64,000 nt of DNA. Origin: Enterobacter asburiae (lineage in GTDB: Bacteria > Pseudomonadota > Gammaproteobacteria > Enterobacterales > Enterobacteriaceae). Location of the stretch: contig NZ_CP102247.1 in the NCBI RefSeq assembly GCF_024599655.1, positions 4,650,001-4,714,000 of the forward strand, in the 5' to 3' direction. The position numbers and the translations under genes were made by a program. This document shows positions 63,928-64,000 of this stretch, piece after piece. A model generated the notes under the pieces. It worked only from the letters and a program-made list of their open reading frames with translations, searched no databases and was not told where the DNA came from. Within the stretch, counting starts at the first letter, position 1, and each line of letters opens with the position of its first letter.

Positions 63928-64000
63928 TTACGCCTCGCGCACGTTAAAACCCAGCTCTTTTGAAATAGCCTCTGCCGTTTCGCGCAGCGGCTTGAGCAGG
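63928..64000 (-). CDS. yiaJ: Probable IclR-family regulator, C-terminal fragment
   Basis: Only the last 23 codons are in the window: the end reads LLKPLRETAEAISKELGFNV then REA and stop. This resembles the C-terminal helix of IclR-type regulators, and E. coli has yiaJ at this place on the same strand. The assignment is mainly positional. Confidence 0.5.
   Translation of the reverse strand, partial: LLKPLRETAEAISKELGFNVREA

Overview
The window comes from the chromosome of a member of the Enterobacteriaceae, most likely Enterobacter or a close relative. Nearly every protein is close to an Escherichia coli K-12 counterpart as I remember it, and most neighbourhoods match E. coli. The differences (an lpf fimbrial operon between eptB and yhjX, a 2-ketogluconate cluster before ghrB, an ABC-F gene before glyS) fit an Enterobacter-like genome. 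No insertion sequence, prophage, CRISPR array or broken gene was seen. Genus-level identity is inference.

Bases 1-14,250 carry the transcription and translation block, mostly on the minus strand: rpoC (cut by the window edge), rpoB, rplL, rplJ, rplA, rplK, nusG, secE, tufB and the thrU-tyrU-glyT-thrT tRNA genes, with coaA divergent on the plus strand. Promoters, the L10 leader, the rplL-rpoB attenuator and a terminator overlapping the rplK promoter can be read directly. Just after coaA the map jumps to genes that in E. coli lie about 10 map minutes away, on the other side of oriC. The junction fits an inversion roughly symmetrical about the origin.

Bases 14,250-30,700: the dppABCDF dipeptide transporter, a proline tRNA with anticodon UGG, the lipopolysaccharide-modifying eptB, the chaperone-usher operon lpfABCDE, the pyruvate-responsive transporter gene yhjX (with three helically phased YpdB-type repeats upstream) and yhjY.

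Bases 30,800-42,250: tag, yiaC, bisC and yiaD, then a LacI-type regulator and three genes matching kguE, kguK and kguT of 2-ketogluconate catabolism. These run straight into ghrB, which fills the KguD (reductase) slot. A 14-bp palindrome lies between regulator and operon. cspA, yiaF and yiaG follow.

Bases 42,250-50,500: an ABC-F ATPase with two overlapping mini-ORFs in its leader, glyS, glyQ, ysaB, wecH, and a two-gene unit (cysteine hydrolase plus GlxA-type regulator) at the place where E. coli has yiaAB.

Bases 50,500-64,000: the xylose regulon (xylAB divergent from xylFGHR), bax, malS with MalT-type boxes, avtA with an NtrC-like dyad, the ferredoxin-like ysaA and the end of a probable IclR-type regulator. 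A family of palindromic intergenic repeats, often in head-to-head pairs, recurs through the window.
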